Assembly (NCBI RefSeq): GCF_048569485.1
Contig: NC_134354.1
Span: 512,381,280 to 512,445,279 of the forward strand
Direction of reading: 5' to 3'
Length of the DNA stretch: 64,000 nucleotides
Source: Anomaloglossus baeobatrachus
Taxonomy: Eukaryota > Chordata > Amphibia > Anura > Aromobatidae
Shown here: piece by piece, positions 63,430 through 64,000 of the stretch
How the letters are laid out: each line of letters begins with the position of its first letter
Position numbering within the stretch: the first letter of the stretch is position 1
Position numbers and translations under genes: made by a program
Notes under the pieces: generated by a model
Databases searched by the model: none
What the model was told of the DNA's origin: nothing
Seen by the model: the letters and a program-made list of their open reading frames with translations, nothing else

Positions 63430-64000
63430 AGCATAGGTACTCATTCCCATTAGAAGAATTGGATTTTATGGCACACACATCCCTTAGACGCCATCAGCTG
63501 TTCCACTAGCTGTATAAAAATCCCCACTCTCTGAACATAATGCGCAGTCAGGAGGGATCTGGTAAAGGTGGACTCTGCGTGGCCACGTCCATGGTCACCT
63601 GCTGACCACGAGAGAAGAGTACTGTTAGAGAACACTCCAGACCTTGGAATGCTCCATGTCATGTAATAAACAGTTACCTGTTGGGATAGCCGAGGGTCAA
63701 TGCTTTACCTCTGCACTGCTCGTAGTTCAGCTGTCGGGTGCCCGGCTTCTCATTCGTGTGTCACCCTCAGCCGAGAGCTATGAGGTTTATTATAGAGTAG
63801 TCTATATAATAGTTCACGACACACGGAGGAGTTCAGGCTTCACATTGTGAATTATTGGCTATAAAATAAAAGCCTTGGTACTCATCACATCCGTTTTTGA
63901 AGTGAAGGGGTATCACAGGTATATCTGGGGGCAGCCGCACTGGCATGGAAAGACTATTTGCCTAGATTAGAGTGTATGATTTTACTTCTGATACTGGCAT
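63430..64000. other. unclassified end of window
   Basis: Noncoding as far as I can see. AATAAACAG at about 63665 is followed by GC-richer text (63700-63780). It could be repeat sequence, but no partner is in the window. Confidence 0.3.

Overview
The window is vertebrate nuclear DNA, most likely from a frog. Two host genes can be read exon by exon with good splice sites, and the rest is dense DNA-transposon and retroelement debris. The frog call is inference. It rests on the mix of Tc1-like elements, many short palindromic elements with TTA/TAA or TTAA target duplications, DIRS-like retroelements and CR1/L2-type LINE pieces, together with about 30-bp end sequences I associate with neobatrachian frogs. 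No species can be named.

Host genes. The last three coding exons of ABI3BP lie on the plus strand (178-339, 2752-2874, 10643-10758). They encode the conserved C-terminal domain and end in a stop. TFG lies on the minus strand with its whole coding sequence in seven exons: start codon at 50959, stop at 21591, 397 residues against 400 in human as I recall it. The 5' noncoding exon or exons of TFG were not found. The genes are convergent, tail to tail, with about 10 kb between their 3' ends. This is the ABI3BP/TFG arrangement I know from human 3q12, and it supports both identifications.

Layout. 1-10.6 kb: ABI3BP introns with a mariner fragment, a CR1-like LINE fragment and palindromic MITEs. 10.6-11.6 kb: ABI3BP last exon and 3'UTR. 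11.8-14.7 kb: a four-layer nest (LINE tail, palindromic MITE, Tc1-like element, TWA-type MITE). 15-20 kb: intergenic MITEs. 21.2-27.7 kb: TFG exons 8 to 4, with a near-perfect 190-bp-arm inverted repeat in one intron. 27.8-34.7 kb: intron 3 with foldbacks and a Tc1-like element. 34.8-50.8 kb: the 16-kb TFG intron 2, a transposon sink with two DIRS-like fossils, one of them sitting inside a Tc1-like element. 51-64 kb: upstream of the TFG start codon, with two Tc1-like elements, many MITEs and a multi-layer palindrome (59.9-63.4 kb).

MITEs sort by target duplication: TTA/TAA (PIF/Harbinger-like), TTAA (piggyBac-like) and TA (Tc1/mariner). Several insertions have exact duplications, and one has its empty site preserved in the opposite arm of a palindrome. 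The feature I would look at first is a shared internal cassette, a GATGTTTACC/GGTAAATATC-type palindrome block, found inside MITEs whose termini differ. I saw no prokaryotic genes, CRISPR arrays, rRNA or tRNA genes. I found no convincing new protein system; the novelty here is in transposon architecture.
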